Assembly (NCBI GenBank): GCA_965232975.1
Contig: CBDDRG010000152.1
Span: 1-30,099, forward strand
Origin: CBDDRG01 sp965232975
Lineage (GTDB): Bacteria > Pseudomonadota > Gammaproteobacteria > Pseudomonadales > Porticoccaceae
Reading direction: 5' to 3'
DNA length: 30,099 bases
In this document: one piece after another, positions 17,243-23,956 of the stretch
Numbering within the stretch: position 1 is the first letter of the stretch
How the letters are laid out: each line of letters begins with the position of its first letter
The notes under the pieces: model-generated
Seen by the model: the letters and a program-made list of their open reading frames with translations, nothing else
The model's database searches: none
What the model was told of the DNA's origin: nothing
Program-made: the position numbers and the translations under genes

Positions 17243-18697
17243 CTACGCGGCGGCGGGCGCGCTGTGCTGGTGCCAGTCGGTGGCGCGCTGAAAACAGTGG
17301 GCGATATTGAGCATCTGCGCCTCGGCAAAGTAGTTGCCGATAATCTGCATACCCACCGGTTTGGCGTCGACCAACCCGCAGGGGACTGACAGCGCCGGCA
17401 ACCCAGCCAGGTTGGCCGCGATGGTATAGATGTCCTCCAGATACATGGCGACCGGATTGGCGCTCTTGGCGCCGAACGGAAACGCTGGATTCGGGCAGGT
17501 CGGGCCGATGATGACGTCGACCTCGCGAAAGGCCGCGACAAAATCCTGCTTGATCAAGCGCCGAACCTGCTGCGCCTTTTTGTAGTAGGCGTCGTAATAG
17601 CCGGCCGACAGACAGTAAGTACCGACCAAAATCCGTCGCTTGACCTCATCGCCAAAGCCCTCGCCGCGGGTGCGCATGTACAGATCGCGCAGATCCACCG
17701 GATCTTCACAGCGGTAACCGTAGCGCACGCCGTCGAAGCGCGACAGGTTCGCCGAGGCCTCGGCCGGCGCGATCACATAGTACGCGGGCACCGACAGACC
17801 GGTATGGGGCAGGCTGATGTCGATTAACCGCGCACCCTGGCGCGTCAGCTCGGTCAGCGCCGCCTCGACGGCGGTGGCGGTGGCCGGATTCAGCCCGGCG
17901 TCGAAATATTCCTGCGGCACGCCGATTCTGAGCCCGGCGATCGAGTGGCCGAGGGTCGCGGTGTAATCGGGCACCGGCAGATCCACCGCGGTGGAGTCGC
18001 GCGGGTCAAAGCCGGCCATGGTATTCAGTAGCAGTGCCAAATCCTCCGCCGTGCGCGCCATCGGCCCGGCCTGGTCGAGACTGGACGCAAACGCGATCAT
18101 GCCCCAGCGCGACACCCGCCCATAGGTAGGTTTGAGGCCGCTGACGCCGCACAGCGCCGCCGGCTGGCGGATCGAGCCACCGGTGTCGGTGGCCGTAGCG
18201 CCGGGCACCAGGCGGGCGGCGAGGGCGGCGGCGGTGCCGCCCGAAGAGCCGCCTGGAACGCAGCCGAGATCCCAAGGGTTTTTAACCGGCCCGAAGAAGC
18301 TGGTCTCGTTGGATGAGCCCATGGCGAACTCGTCCATGTTGGTCTTGCCGAGTACCACGGCGCCCGCGGCGGCGAATTTTTCGACCACAGTGGCGTCATA
18401 GGGCGGCACAAAATTGGCCAGCATTTTGGAGCCGCAACTGGTGCGCACGCCGGCCGTGCAGAAGATGTCCTTGTGGGCGATAGGGACTCCACACAAAGCT
18501 CCCGCTGGCGTCCGGGCGCGACGCTCATCCGCACGCTGCGCCTGCGCCAGCGCCGCCGTCTCGGTGACGGTGACGAAACTGTTGTAGTGGGCGTCCTCGG
18601 CGGCGATGCGGGCGAGAAAGTGGCGGGTGACTTCGACACTGGAAAAATCGCCCCGCGCCAGTCCGCGGCTCAGTTCACTCAGGGTCAGGTTGTGCAT
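17243..18697 (-). CDS. gatA: Aspartyl/glutamyl-tRNA amidotransferase subunit A
   Basis: GatA releases ammonia from glutamine or asparagine for the GatCAB complex, which converts Glu-tRNAGln and/or Asp-tRNAAsn to the amidated form. The 484-residue product has the amidase catalytic triad: Lys76 in HKDIF, Ser151 in PGGSSGGTAAA, and nucleophile Ser175 in DTGGSIRQPA. Its length is typical. GatC is encoded upstream on the same strand, 86 bases away. GatB, which usually follows gatA, is not downstream: the gene ends facing the ComEA-like gene. A working complex would need gatB elsewhere in the genome. Confidence 0.96.
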   Translation of the reverse strand: MHNLTLSELSRGLARGDFSSVEVTRHFLARIAAEDAHYNSFVTVTETAALAQAQRADERRARTPAGALCGVPIAHKDIFCTAGVRTSCGSKMLANFVPPYDATVVEKFAAAGAVVLGKTNMDEFAMGSSNETSFFGPVKNPWDLGCVPGGSSGGTAAALAARLVPGATATDTGGSIRQPAALCGVSGLKPTYGRVSRWGMIAFASSLDQAGPMARTAEDLALLLNTMAGFDPRDSTAVDLPVPDYTATLGHSIAGLRIGVPQEYFDAGLNPATATAVEAALTELTRQGARLIDISLPHTGLSVPAYYVIAPAEASANLSRFDGVRYGYRCEDPVDLRDLYMRTRGEGFGDEVKRRILVGTYCLSAGYYDAYYKKAQQVRRLIKQDFVAAFREVDVIIGPTCPNPAFPFGAKSANPVAMYLEDIYTIAANLAGLPALSVPCGLVDAKPVGMQIIGNYFAEAQMLNIAHCFQRATDWHQHSAPAAA

Positions 18698-18783
18698 GCA
18701 GCGGCGGGTTCCCGTGTCAACAATGACTCCGCGGCGGCCGGCTGCGAAGCCAAGATAATATGCAAGAAATGGATTTTCGGTGT

Positions 18784-19071
18784 TTAGCCGATGACCTGGG
18801 GCACCAGATAGAGACCGTCCGCCGCCGCCGGGGCGAGGGCCAGAAACTCGGCGCGCCGATCGAGCTCGGTGACCTGATCGGCGCGCAGGCGCTGGTGGGC
18901 GTCCATCGGGTTGGCCATTGGCTCCACGCCGCGGGTGTCGACGGCCTGCAACTGATCGACCAGCGCGAGCACCTCGTTGAGGCGGGACATGGTGGCAACC
19001 AGGTTGTCTTCAGTAATGCGAATACGAGCCAGTTCAGCCAGCTTTTCGATGTCGGATCGGACAATGGTCAT
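18784..19071 (-). CDS. gatC: Aspartyl/glutamyl-tRNA amidotransferase subunit C
   Basis: GatC is the small subunit that holds GatA and GatB together. The 95-residue product matches the family length and has the typical DIEKLAELARIRI start, the LNEVLALVDQLQAVDT middle, and the GVEPMANPM segment. The start at 19071 (MTIVRSDIEKL) is preferred over an upstream in-frame ATG at 19116, which adds a non-conserved tail. It diverges from mreB, as in Pseudomonas. Confidence 0.93.
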   Translation of the reverse strand: MTIVRSDIEKLAELARIRITEDNLVATMSRLNEVLALVDQLQAVDTRGVEPMANPMDAHQRLRADQVTELDRRAEFLALAPAAADGLYLVPQVIG

Positions 19072-19119
19072 GGTATAGTTTCGGCCTTTCCTGAGGTCGC
19101 CCGCAAGGCCGGCCAACTT

Positions 19120-19125
19120 ATCATA
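19120..19125 (-). promoter_or_regulatory. Candidate -10 element (TATGAT) for gatCA
   Basis: On the minus strand TATGAT lies about 49 bases before the gatC ATG. No clear -35 accompanies it. It is the best -10 match in the 173-base divergent region on this strand. Confidence 0.3.
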
Positions 19126-19206
19126 TTCTTGCCCCGCCCTGAATCCTCGCCGGAACCACCGCCACCTGCCATGATCACGGGCACGGCTCGCTCCGGCGCG
19201 AACCGC

Positions 19207-19212
19207 TATAAA
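19207..19212 (+). promoter_or_regulatory. Candidate -10 element (TATAAA) for the mreB operon
   Basis: TATAAA lies 32 bases before the mreB ATG. A start of transcription near 19219 would leave a 25-base leader including the GAGGTAA ribosome binding site. A good -35 is not visible. Confidence 0.35.
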
Positions 19213-19244
19213 AGATCAGGGCTTACACGAGGTAACAGCCACCG

Positions 19245-20282
19245 ATGCTGAAACGCTTGCGCGGGATGTTTTCCAATGACCTGTCCATCGACCTGGGCAC
19301 CGCCAATACCCTGATCTACATCCACGACAAGGGCATCGTGCTGAACGAGCCCTCGGTGGTCGCGATCCGCCACCACAATGGCCAGAAAACGGTCGAGGCG
19401 GTAGGCGTGGAAGCCAAGCGCATGCTGGGCCGGACGCCCGGCAACATCAGCGCCATCCGCCCGCTCAAAGATGGCGTCATCGCGGACTTCCAGGTCACCG
19501 AAAAAATGTTGCAGCACTTCATTAAAAAAGTGCATTCCCACAGCCTGATCCCGCCGAGCCCGCGCGTGCTGGTGTCGGTGCCCTGCACGGCGACGGAAGT
19601 CGAACGGCGCGCGATTCGCGAATCCACCGAGGGCGCGGGCGCGCGCGTTGTCTATCTGATTGAAGAACCCATGGCCGCCGCCATTGGCGCCGGCATGCCG
19701 GTGGAAGAGGCGCGCGGCTCCATGGTGGTCGATATCGGCGGTGGCACCACCGAAGTCGCTATTCTGTCGCTGAACGGCGTCGTGTATTCCGATTCGGTGC
19801 GCATGGGCGGCGATCGCTTCGACGAAGCCATCGCCAATTTCGTGCGCCGCAAGTACGGCAGCGTGATCGGCGATTCCACTGCCGAGCGCATCAAGATGGA
19901 AATAGGCAGCGCCTATCCCTGCAAGGAGGTGCGCGAGATCGATGTGCGCGGCCGCAATCTCGCGGAGGGTGTACCCAAGGCTTTTACGCTGAACAGCGAC
20001 GAGATTCTCGAATCCCTGCAGGAACCGCTGGCGGCGATCGTGCAGGCCGTCAAGCGGGTACTGGAGCAATCGCCGCCGGAACTGGCGTCCGATATCGCGG
20101 AGTTCGGCATCGTGCTTACCGGCGGTGGCGCGTTGTTGCGCGGTATCGATCAACTGATCACCCACGAGACTGGGCTGCCGGTATTGATCGCCGACGAGCC
20201 CCTCACCTGTGTCGCGCGCGGCGGCGGCAAGGCTTTACAAATGATGGATAAACGTCATCTGGACATCCTGTCGTTACGTTAG
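19245..20282 (+). CDS. mreB: Rod shape-determining actin-like protein MreB
   Basis: MreB forms actin-like filaments on the inner membrane that guide side-wall peptidoglycan synthesis. The 345-residue product starts with an amphipathic MLKRLRGMF, then has the phosphate-binding SIDLGTANTLIY, the VSVPCTATEVERRA segment, the second phosphate loop VVDIGGGTTEVA and the adenosine motif VLTGGGALLRG. GAGGTAA lies 9 bases upstream of the ATG. The chain ends DKRHLDILSLR; its TAG stop at 20280-20282 is part of the TTAG repeat beside an inserted hairpin-rich element. mreC follows beyond the element. Confidence 0.97.
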   Translation: MLKRLRGMFSNDLSIDLGTANTLIYIHDKGIVLNEPSVVAIRHHNGQKTVEAVGVEAKRMLGRTPGNISAIRPLKDGVIADFQVTEKMLQHFIKKVHSHSLIPPSPRVLVSVPCTATEVERRAIRESTEGAGARVVYLIEEPMAAAIGAGMPVEEARGSMVVDIGGGTTEVAILSLNGVVYSDSVRMGGDRFDEAIANFVRRKYGSVIGDSTAERIKMEIGSAYPCKEVREIDVRGRNLAEGVPKAFTLNSDEILESLQEPLAAIVQAVKRVLEQSPPELASDIAEFGIVLTGGGALLRGIDQLITHETGLPVLIADEPLTCVARGGGKALQMMDKRHLDILSLR

Positions 20283-20448
20283 CAGGCCGTTGAAAAACAC
20301 TTTTCAACGGACTGCTAGAGCAAGCCAAAGATGGCTTGCACGAAGATCAAGCACGCTAAGTGCTTGATCTTCGGAGGCCGTCGCGGGCGTGTACCGCGAC
20401 GAGCCGGATTGAAAAGGGCAGGAAAGCCCTTTTTCAACATCCTGTTAG
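20279..20448. mobile_element. MITE-like element 2, 162 bp of serial hairpins, flanked by TTAG repeats, between mreB and mreC
   Basis: The element core is 20283-20444. Its ends CAGGCCGTTGAAAAA and TTTTTCAACATCCTG are inverted repeats at 13 of 15 bases, and TTAG lies directly outside both (20279-20282, 20445-20448). Inside are five hairpins in a row: 20279-20318 (near-perfect, loop ACAC), 20320-20339 (8 bp, loop AAGA), 20341-20373 (perfect 14 bp, loop GCTAA), 20379-20401 (8 bp), and 20409-20435. It has no gene. Removing the core and one TTAG would leave 27 bases between the mreB stop and the mreC start, a usual operon gap, which supports recent insertion. The TTAG target fits the YTAR target of IS5-group elements; this is inference. 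Confidence 0.65.
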
Positions 20449-20475
20449 TGACTGAACGCCGACCGAGGTGGCGCG

Positions 20476-21336
20476 ATCAAAAACCTGTTCTCCAAAGAGC
20501 CCGCCCCCGCGCGCTGGTTGCTGATTTTGGCGCTGGCGGCCCTGTCCCTGATTGCGATCGACACCCAGACCCGCTGGCTGCGTCCCGTGCATACCTGGTT
20601 CGACAACTCCGCGGCCCCGCTGTACTGGCTCGCCAGCCTGCCGCGCCGGGTCGGCGAATGGGGCAGCCTGAACTGGCTAAACCGCGCCACTGCGGTCGCC
20701 GAAAACGACCAACTGCGCACCGAAATCCTGGTTTACAAGGGGCAATTACAGCGCATGGCCGACATCACCGCCGAGAACCTGCGCCTGCGCCACCTGCTCA
20801 ATGCCACCCAGCTGCTGAAGGATCGGGTGTTGGTGGCTGAATTGACCGGCGTGTCGCCAAACCCCCTGCGCCACCTGGTGATTCTCAATCGCGGTCGCGC
20901 CGACCAGGTCTTCGTCGGCCAGCCGGTGCTGGACGGCGACGGGCTCATGGGCCAGGTCATCGTGGTTCTGGACAACTACAGCAAGGCCCTGCTGATCACC
21001 GACAGCAATCATGCACTGCCGGTGCAGGTGGTGCGCAACGGCATCCGCGCCATCGCCGAGGGTGTTGGGGATTACACGCGCCTGCGCCTGCGCCACGTAT
21101 CGCCGGCCCAGGATATCCAGGTCGGCGACCTGCTGGTGAGTTCCGGTCTCGGCGGTCATTTCCCCGCCGGCTACCCGGTGGGCCAGGTCGCGCGCATCGA
21201 GCCGGACGCCGGGCAACCCTTTCTCGCGGTCACGGTGACGCCGGCGGCGAGCATGAATCGCAGCCGCCACCTGTTGCTGGTATTCTCGCAAGTCGACCAG
21301 TGGCGCGAAGGTGGCGCCGCAGATGCCAGCCCCTAG
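20476..21336 (+). CDS. mreC: Rod shape-determining protein MreC, apparent ATC start
   Basis: MreC is an inner-membrane protein whose periplasmic part joins MreB-directed wall synthesis to RodA-PBP2. From 20476 the 286-residue chain reads (I)KNLFSKEPAPARW, matching the short cytoplasmic start of other MreC proteins, then a membrane helix (about 15-32), a coiled-coil region (about 70-105) and the beta domain with LLITDSNHALPVQV, VGDLLVSSGLGGHFPAGYPVGQV. No ATG, GTG or TTG lies between the in-frame stop at 20449-20451 and a TTG at 20518; a start at 20518 would cut off the conserved first 14 residues. GAGGT lies 6 bases before the ATC at 20476. A CTG at 20452 is also possible. Confidence 0.85.
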   Translation: MKNLFSKEPAPARWLLILALAALSLIAIDTQTRWLRPVHTWFDNSAAPLYWLASLPRRVGEWGSLNWLNRATAVAENDQLRTEILVYKGQLQRMADITAENLRLRHLLNATQLLKDRVLVAELTGVSPNPLRHLVILNRGRADQVFVGQPVLDGDGLMGQVIVVLDNYSKALLITDSNHALPVQVVRNGIRAIAEGVGDYTRLRLRHVSPAQDIQVGDLLVSSGLGGHFPAGYPVGQVARIEPDAGQPFLAVTVTPAASMNRSRHLLLVFSQVDQWREGGAADASP

Positions 21337-21820
21337 CTTGGTGGCCCGGGCGAGTTCCTTCATCCCGCTGCTCGGCGCGAGCCTGGGGGTCGCCGTACTG
21401 CTGCAGATCTACCCATTGCGGGGTGATTGGGCGTTCTGGCGCCCGCCCTTCGTGCTGTTGGTCTGCCTGTACTGGCTGCTGAATGAACCGTTCCGATTCG
21501 GGGTCGGTGCGGCCTGGACAATCGGCTTGCTGATGGACCTTTTATTCGGCGGCATCACCGGGCAATCCGCGCTGGCGCTGACGGTCTGCGCGTACCTCGT
21601 GCAGACCTCAGGCCAACGGCTGCACTATTTCACCATCCTCCACCAGAGTGCCCTCGCGGGGGTCCTGGTGGCGGTTTACCAGTTGTTGGTAGTGAGCGTG
21701 GAGCAACTCGCCAGCACCGCGGACCCAACCTGGGCACTGTTTTATTCTGTCTTCAGTGGCGCGGTGCTATGGCCCCTTATTGCCGCCGGACTCGGCCGGT
21801 TGCATCACCCGCGGTGGTAA
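21323..21820 (+). CDS. mreD: Rod shape-determining protein MreD
   Basis: MreD is the small integral membrane partner of MreC. The product is 165 residues, almost all hydrophobic, with about five membrane segments. It has the YWLLNEPFRFGVGAAWTIGLLMDLLFG segment in two parts (YWLLNEPFRFGVG, GLLMDLLFGG), the most conserved part of the family. The ATG at 21323 has AAGGTGG about 8 bases upstream and overlaps mreC by 14 bases; a GTG at 21311 would add four residues. It is third in the mreBCD set. Confidence 0.9.
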   Translation: MPAPSLVARASSFIPLLGASLGVAVLLQIYPLRGDWAFWRPPFVLLVCLYWLLNEPFRFGVGAAWTIGLLMDLLFGGITGQSALALTVCAYLVQTSGQRLHYFTILHQSALAGVLVAVYQLLVVSVEQLASTADPTWALFYSVFSGAVLWPLIAAGLGRLHHPRW

Positions 21821-21851
21821 AGTCCCCCGCCGACCCGGGCTGGCTGCCGCG

Positions 21852-22442
21852 ATGACCGCTATCGACCTCATTCTCGCCTCGGCCTCGCCTCGCCGCCACG
21901 ATTTGCTGCGGCAGATCGGGGTGCGCTTTGCGGTGGTGCCGGCACATATCGACGAGGCCCGCCACATGGGCGAGCCCGCCACCGACTACGTGCGCCGCAT
22001 GGCGCTGGACAAGGCCGAGAAAGTTTGGCGGGAGGCACCGAGCACCGGCGTGCCGGTGCTCGGTGCCGATACCGTGGTCGTCCTCGGTGGGGATATTTTG
22101 GGCAAGCCCGCCGATGCAGACGACGCGGTCGCCACGCTGATGCGGCTGTCCGCCAACCGCCACCTGGTGCTATCGGCAGTGGCGCTGGTCGGCGCCCACG
22201 GCCGGTACCTCGAGGTGGTGGCGACGCAAGTCGATTTTCGGGCGCTGACTGCGGCAGAATGTCGCCGCTACTGGGCGACGGGTGAGCCCCGCGACAAGGC
22301 GGGCGCCTACGGCATTCAAGGCTTGGGGGCGGTTTTCGTCAGTGCCTTGCACGGGAGCTACTCGGGAGTGGTGGGCCTGCCCCTGGCGGAGACCTACCGA
22401 TTGTTGCGGTTATGCGGAATTTCCTGTTGGATGCACCCATGA
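21852..22442 (+). CDS. maf: Maf-family nucleoside triphosphate pyrophosphatase (YhdE type, dTTP/UTP)
   Basis: Maf proteins hydrolyse non-standard or excess nucleoside triphosphates to monophosphates. The 196-residue product has the nucleotide-binding LASASPRRHDLL, the GADTVVVLGGDILGKP segment with the catalytic acid, and EPRDKAGAYGIQGLG, which fits the YhdE subfamily specific for dTTP and UTP. Its place between mreD and rng is that of yhdE in E. coli. The ATG at 21852 is used, since upstream starts lie inside mreD. Its stop overlaps the rng ATG as ATGA. Confidence 0.92.
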   Translation: MTAIDLILASASPRRHDLLRQIGVRFAVVPAHIDEARHMGEPATDYVRRMALDKAEKVWREAPSTGVPVLGADTVVVLGGDILGKPADADDAVATLMRLSANRHLVLSAVALVGAHGRYLEVVATQVDFRALTAAECRRYWATGEPRDKAGAYGIQGLGAVFVSALHGSYSGVVGLPLAETYRLLRLCGISCWMHP

Positions 22443-23914
22443 GTGTCGAGATCCTGGTCAACAACACGCCGGCGGAAACGCGCGTCGCCACGATCGAAAA
22501 TGGTGTGCTGGTAGACGTCGCCATCGAGCGCAGCCGGGCGCGCGGTTTCGTCGGCAACATCTATCAGGGCCGGGTGGCGCGGGTGATGCCGGGCATGCAG
22601 GCCGCGTTTGTCGATATCGGCCTCGACAAGGCGGGCTTCATCCATGTCGATGACGTCGCCTACGCCGAGGGCTCCAGCACTAACGGCGGCGAACGCGCCT
22701 CTCTGGATGTGCGCCGCTATCTGCGCGAGGGCCAGGAGCTGGTCGTGCAGGTGGTCAAGGATCCCATCGGCAGCAAGGGCGCCCGCCTCACCACGCACCT
22801 GTCGCTGTCCTCGCGCTATCTGGTCTACATGCCCAAGGTCAACCATGTGGGGGTATCCCAGCGGATCGAGGATACTAGCGAGCGCGAGCGGCTGCGCGAC
22901 CTGGTGTTGCGCACCGCCGCCAGCGCTGACGGCGAGAGCGGAGGTTACATCGTGCGTACCGCCGCCGAAGGCGCGCCGGACGACGATCTGATCGCCGACG
23001 TCGATTTCGTGCACCGCATGTGGCGCGTCGTCGCCGACAAATTGCAGACCGCTGCCGCACCGCGCTGCGTCTATCACGACCTGCCGCTGTTTCTGCGCAC
23101 GCTGCGCGACATGGGCCACGCGGGGGTGGAGCGCATTCGCGTCGACTCCCTGGGTGCGTACCAGATCATGTACCGGTTTGCTGAACTCTTCAGTCCCGCC
23201 GTGCTCAAGACCATCGAGCACTACCAGGGCGAGTCGCCGTTGTTCGATCTGCACGGTGTCGAGGATGAGATTGGCAAGTCCCTGGAGCGCCGGGTCGAAC
23301 TCAAATCCGGCGGCTATCTGATCATCGATCAGACCGAGGCCATGACCACGGTCGATGTCAACACCGGTGCCTTTATCGGTCACCGCGATCTCGAAGAAAC
23401 CATATACAAGACCAACATCGAGGCGGCGGGCGCCATCGCCCGCCAGCTCCGCCTGCGCAATCTGGGCGGCATCATCATCCTCGATTTCATCGACATGAAG
23501 GATCAGGAGCACCGTCGCCAGGTGCTGCGGGCGCTCGAAAAGGCACTCAAGAACGACCGCGCCAAAATGACCATCACCGGCGTTTCCGAGCTGGGCCTGG
23601 TGCAGATGACCCGCAAGCGCACCAGTGAAAACCTGCAGCAGATGCTGTGCGAGCCCTGTCCGGCGTGCGACGGCCGCGGCTTCCAGAAATCCGCCGAGAC
23701 CGTCGCCTACGAGATTCTGCGCGAGGTGATGCGCCGCGCTCGGCTTTTCGCCAACGAAAAAATTCTGGTGCTGGCGGCACCGGCCGTTATCGATCGCCTC
23801 CTCGACGAAGACGCGGCACATCGGGCCGATGTCGAGGCGCTCATCAACCGTCCGCTGGCGTTGCGGGTTGAAACCCAGTACGCCCGCGACCAGTACGACG
23901 TGATCCTGGCCTAG
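22439..23914 (+). CDS. rng: Ribonuclease G
   Basis: RNase G is an endonuclease that finishes the 5' end of 16S rRNA and takes part in mRNA decay. The 491-residue product has an N-terminal S1 domain (about 38-128), the catalytic Mg-binding Asp306 (TVDVNTGAF) and Asp349 (ILDFIDM), and the zinc-link CEPC at 404-407 followed by PACDGRG. Length is close to E. coli RNase G (489). It lacks the long C-terminal scaffold of RNase E. The ATG at 22439 overlaps the maf stop (ATGA); an in-frame ATG at 22412 inside maf is less likely. Confidence 0.95.
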   Translation: MSVEILVNNTPAETRVATIENGVLVDVAIERSRARGFVGNIYQGRVARVMPGMQAAFVDIGLDKAGFIHVDDVAYAEGSSTNGGERASLDVRRYLREGQELVVQVVKDPIGSKGARLTTHLSLSSRYLVYMPKVNHVGVSQRIEDTSERERLRDLVLRTAASADGESGGYIVRTAAEGAPDDDLIADVDFVHRMWRVVADKLQTAAAPRCVYHDLPLFLRTLRDMGHAGVERIRVDSLGAYQIMYRFAELFSPAVLKTIEHYQGESPLFDLHGVEDEIGKSLERRVELKSGGYLIIDQTEAMTTVDVNTGAFIGHRDLEETIYKTNIEAAGAIARQLRLRNLGGIIILDFIDMKDQEHRRQVLRALEKALKNDRAKMTITGVSELGLVQMTRKRTSENLQQMLCEPCPACDGRGFQKSAETVAYEILREVMRRARLFANEKILVLAAPAVIDRLLDEDAAHRADVEALINRPLALRVETQYARDQYDVILA

Positions 23915-23956
23915 CAACCTTGGCCAGGATGGCGGCGGGTCACGGCTGAGGGCGCG

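Noticed and set aside
20283..20444. Serial hairpins between mreB and mreC as tRNA, CRISPR or a riboswitch
   Set aside because: No cloverleaf or CCA end, no repeated spacers of equal length, and no known riboswitch motif. Inverted ends with TTAG repeats fit a mobile element better.
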